DNA of 64,000 nt, from the NCBI GenBank assembly GCA_032207245.1, contig CM063504.1:17807951-17871950 (forward strand), read 5' to 3'. The number at the start of each line of letters is the position of its first letter. The first letter of the stretch is position 1. Source of the stretch: Pardosa pseudoannulata (taxonomy: Eukaryota; Arthropoda; Arachnida; Araneae; Lycosidae). Below, piece after piece: positions 61,943 through 64,000 of the stretch. The notes below the pieces were generated by a model. That model ran no database searches, was not told where the DNA came from, and worked only from the letters and a program-made list of their open reading frames with translations. A program made the position numbers and the translations under genes.

Positions 61943-62431
61943 GAAGAACTTCTAAAGTCATGAATGCATTGCGGTAAAACAGGTTTCCTAGCTGTTTTTC
62001 TATTCTCAAAATCTTTCCAAGCCCCATATTAGCAATTCAATCAATACTAATTTAAATTTATTACTCAAATTACAAATCGCACTACAGCGGAATTAATGTA
62101 TGCCTGCAGTCATATCTATATGTAAGAAGTAACCGAGTAGGATGAAAGAAACCAACACAAATTGGGGAAGTCATGCTCTTCGAGAAAATTCCTTTGGTTA
62201 CGTATTAAAACTAATGCCATATTATAAATCCAGCATCAAAGCTATTAAGTACATTGTAGAAAGCAACTAATGAGTATAAAAAAGAAAGAACAAGAGTTGA
62301 GGGAATTCCTTCCTATCAGTAATTAACTATTAATTTGAAATTTATCGAAAATAACTTTTTGCTAATTTTTTAAATGAATAACATATGCAGAATAATATAT
62401 CGGGTATCAATGTTATTATATTCATTTGTAG
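61943..62431 (+). other. intron end with splice acceptor
   Basis: AT-rich, ending ATATTCATTTGTAG directly before exon B. The pyrimidine tract is modest. No other feature is seen. Confidence 0.6.
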
Positions 62432-62636
62432 GAAGCAACCGAGGAAGATGAAAAGGAACCGACGCGAGTTGAAGGGGCCACTCCCTACCAGAAGGCATTA
62501 AGGAAACTTCAAAGCGACGAGAAATGGCAACGGGAGATTTCTCTTGGAAGGCGAATTGGCCTCTACAGAATCAAAGAGGAACTGGGCACCGGGAACTTCT
62601 CCCAAGTCAAAGCAGCCGTGCATTCACTTACAAAAG
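62432..62636 (+). CDS. NIM1-like serine/threonine kinase, exon with the start of the kinase domain (exon B)
   Basis: The exon encodes an acidic lead (EATEEDEKEP), TPYQKALRKLQSDEKWQREI, SLGRRIGLYRIKEELGTGNF, then SQVKAAVHSLTK with one base of the next codon. GTGNFSQV (exon residues 52-59) is the ATP-binding glycine loop. The combination TP[YF].K, LG.RIG.YRI, GxGNFSQVK and HSLTK is characteristic of NIM1, an AMPK-related Ser/Thr kinase that phosphorylates protein substrates. It begins after TTTGTAG and ends at AAAAG|GTAAAAC, phase 1, so the next exon should start with the rest of a codon (Glu in the human protein) leading to the VAIK lysine. That lysine, the HRD loop and the DFG motif lie outside the window, so activity cannot be judged. 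Its composition is clearly coding compared with the AT-rich surroundings. MARK or SNRK relatives are less likely because of HSLTK and GNFSQVK. Confidence 0.9.
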
Positions 62637-64000
62637 GTAAAACATTAAATTACTCCACTTTTATGTTCGTTCTAATATTACCCATTTCTTGTTTTCAAGG
62701 TTGAACGACTTTCCCACGGAGAACTGAACTTCATAAAATCTACTTGCAGCGAAACTAGTTTACAACCAATTTGTGCCCCAAAATATACAGATTACTATAT
62801 AGATATATTGTATAGATCCTTTTACAACGTCTGTGAGATAAAAGAAAGCGTATTAGGTTTATGGCTGTTTTTGTGTTTCACCATTTATTTTTCCTCTCCT
62901 TCTAAAGTTAAAACCTAGACAAAGAACTGATGTCTTTTTTGCGTAACAGATGGCTTTAAAGATAGTAACATATTTTCGACATAAATAGTATTGGAGATTT
63001 GTTTCGCATGTTACTTTAATTGTCAAAACGGTTTGATCTGTAGTAAAAAAAAATAATTCAATAAACATGTTCTCGTACCAGGCTCTTATTACCTCAAGGG
63101 CACCTTTCCCAAGGCTCCTAGATCTCAGGGCACTACAAATCTTAATGCTAAACTTTGAAATATTCTTTGCTAATTTCAGTAAAACAATTTTGCAGTCAAA
63201 AAATAGAATTTCCATCTTTAAAAAAATGAATTTTTTAAACTATTTCTAATAAATTTAAATAAATTTTTAAAAAAATTTTTTTAAGGAGAAGCTTTTATTT
63301 CTATAACTGACTTCATTTATCCATGTAGATAATTTAGAAAGATTTTTAGTCAGGAAATTTTGTTCTAAACCCCATTACACAATATTGCTAGTAAGCTTTT
63401 ATACAAAACAGTTGCTCTATAAGTTTATAAAGTATTTATATACAAAAAAATCCTTTTTTTTTAACAAACAAGGTGTTATCTTCCAGAAGCTCTATGTGGT
63501 GTCTGAAAAAATAATACCTTTTATTCTATTATAATTTAATAAAAGTTGTCCATTTGTATTGTTAAGAATACTGTAAACATGTAATTTGTATGGTATCTCG
63601 CCAAATTCGTGAGATATTGGCTTCTTGGCGAAGTTTTGGGAAACTCATTTTTGGTGCCGTTTGGAGATATATCGCCAAATTTGACGACTTGGCAACATTT
63701 GTTGCCGATGTCCTGTCTCTGGATTTTACTAGAAGCTTGTAGAAATTTCCAGAAACCTGAAAGCTACATAAAAGATCAGTTCACACCCAGACCTGGTGAA
63801 AGTAGGACCTGTGTTAATGCTCTCCGTATTGCTCTGAAAAAGTTCGCCAAAAGGCTGCCAAGTTTTATCGCCATCCGTTGTTATTGTGATGCATTTGGCG
63901 TGTTAATAAATTGTTATTGTTTTTGTCTTAGCCAAAGTCTATCCAATCCAACGAACTTTATGCGAGATTTTCGCAACAGTATATTACCGTATATCTCTAA
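62637..64000 (+). other. next intron of the kinase gene, incomplete
   Basis: It begins GTAAAAC at 62637. No further kinase exon is seen before the window ends. Around 63590-63870 there are several TCGCCAAA or TTTGGCG words in both orientations (for example TATCTCGCCAAATTCGTGAG and ATATCGCCAAATTTGACGAC), suggesting an eroded repeat. The rest is AT-rich. Confidence 0.55.

Noticed and set aside
62859..63215. 118-codon minus strand frame behind the kinase exon
   Set aside because: It is antisense within the kinase intron, has no domain I recognise, and no splice or start context to support it.

Overview
The window looks like eukaryotic, probably arthropod, nuclear DNA. It is strongly AT-rich, full of long (TA)n and (CA)n tracts, and packed with tRNA-derived SINEs, TTAA-targeting piggyBac-type elements, mariner, pogo/Tigger and hAT-like elements and solo LTRs. 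The species cannot be fixed from the sequence; an arachnid would fit but is a guess.

Only one host gene is supported. It lies on the + strand as two exons with canonical splice sites and matching phase. Exon A (25865-26024) holds a start codon and a 36-residue Ser-rich N-terminus. Exon B (62432-62636) encodes a TPYQK segment, an LGRRIGLYRI segment and a glycine-rich loop (GTGNFSQV) followed by HSLTK, the N-terminal signature of the AMPK-related kinase NIM1. The intron between them (26025-62431) is about 36.4 kb. The rest of the kinase domain lies beyond position 64000. Everything before 25865 is upstream intron or 5' flank.

Layout. 1-4400: an LTR-like fragment, microsatellites and a repeat family bounded by (TA)n. 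4409-6563: an eroded Tigger-like element with a solo LTR (5 bp target duplication) and a TTAA element nested in it, the latter carrying a SINE. 7.0-10 kb: SINEs, a piggyBac-like element with a SINE inside it, and a large foldback. 12.8-21.3 kb: TA-rich tracts alternating with a hAT-like TIR element, SINEs and a TTAA MITE. 22.2-25.2 kb: a ~1 kb tandem duplication in which one copy carries a pogo-like transposon and the other keeps the empty site. 25.9-27.7 kb: exon A, a mariner remnant and degenerate copies of exon A. 28-34.5 kb: microsatellites, SINEs, a foldback and a second mariner with a nested piggyBac-like element. 35-46 kb: a TIR MITE, a second SINE family, an LTR remnant and two AT-rich tandem-repeat arrays. 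47-59 kb: solo LTRs, an internally deleted piggyBac transposase, and a TIR transposon with a piggyBac-like insert. 59.9-61.9 kb: a 692 bp tandem duplication of a SINE plus TTAA MITE, then a third MITE copy. 62.4 kb: kinase exon B.

The mobile elements do not work together as a system. They are independent insertions whose nesting gives relative ages. I found no operon, CRISPR array, functional tRNA or rRNA gene. The most useful signals are the split kinase gene, the duplicated exon remnant, the paralogous empty site and the many TTAA-flanked families beside a decayed piggyBac transposase.
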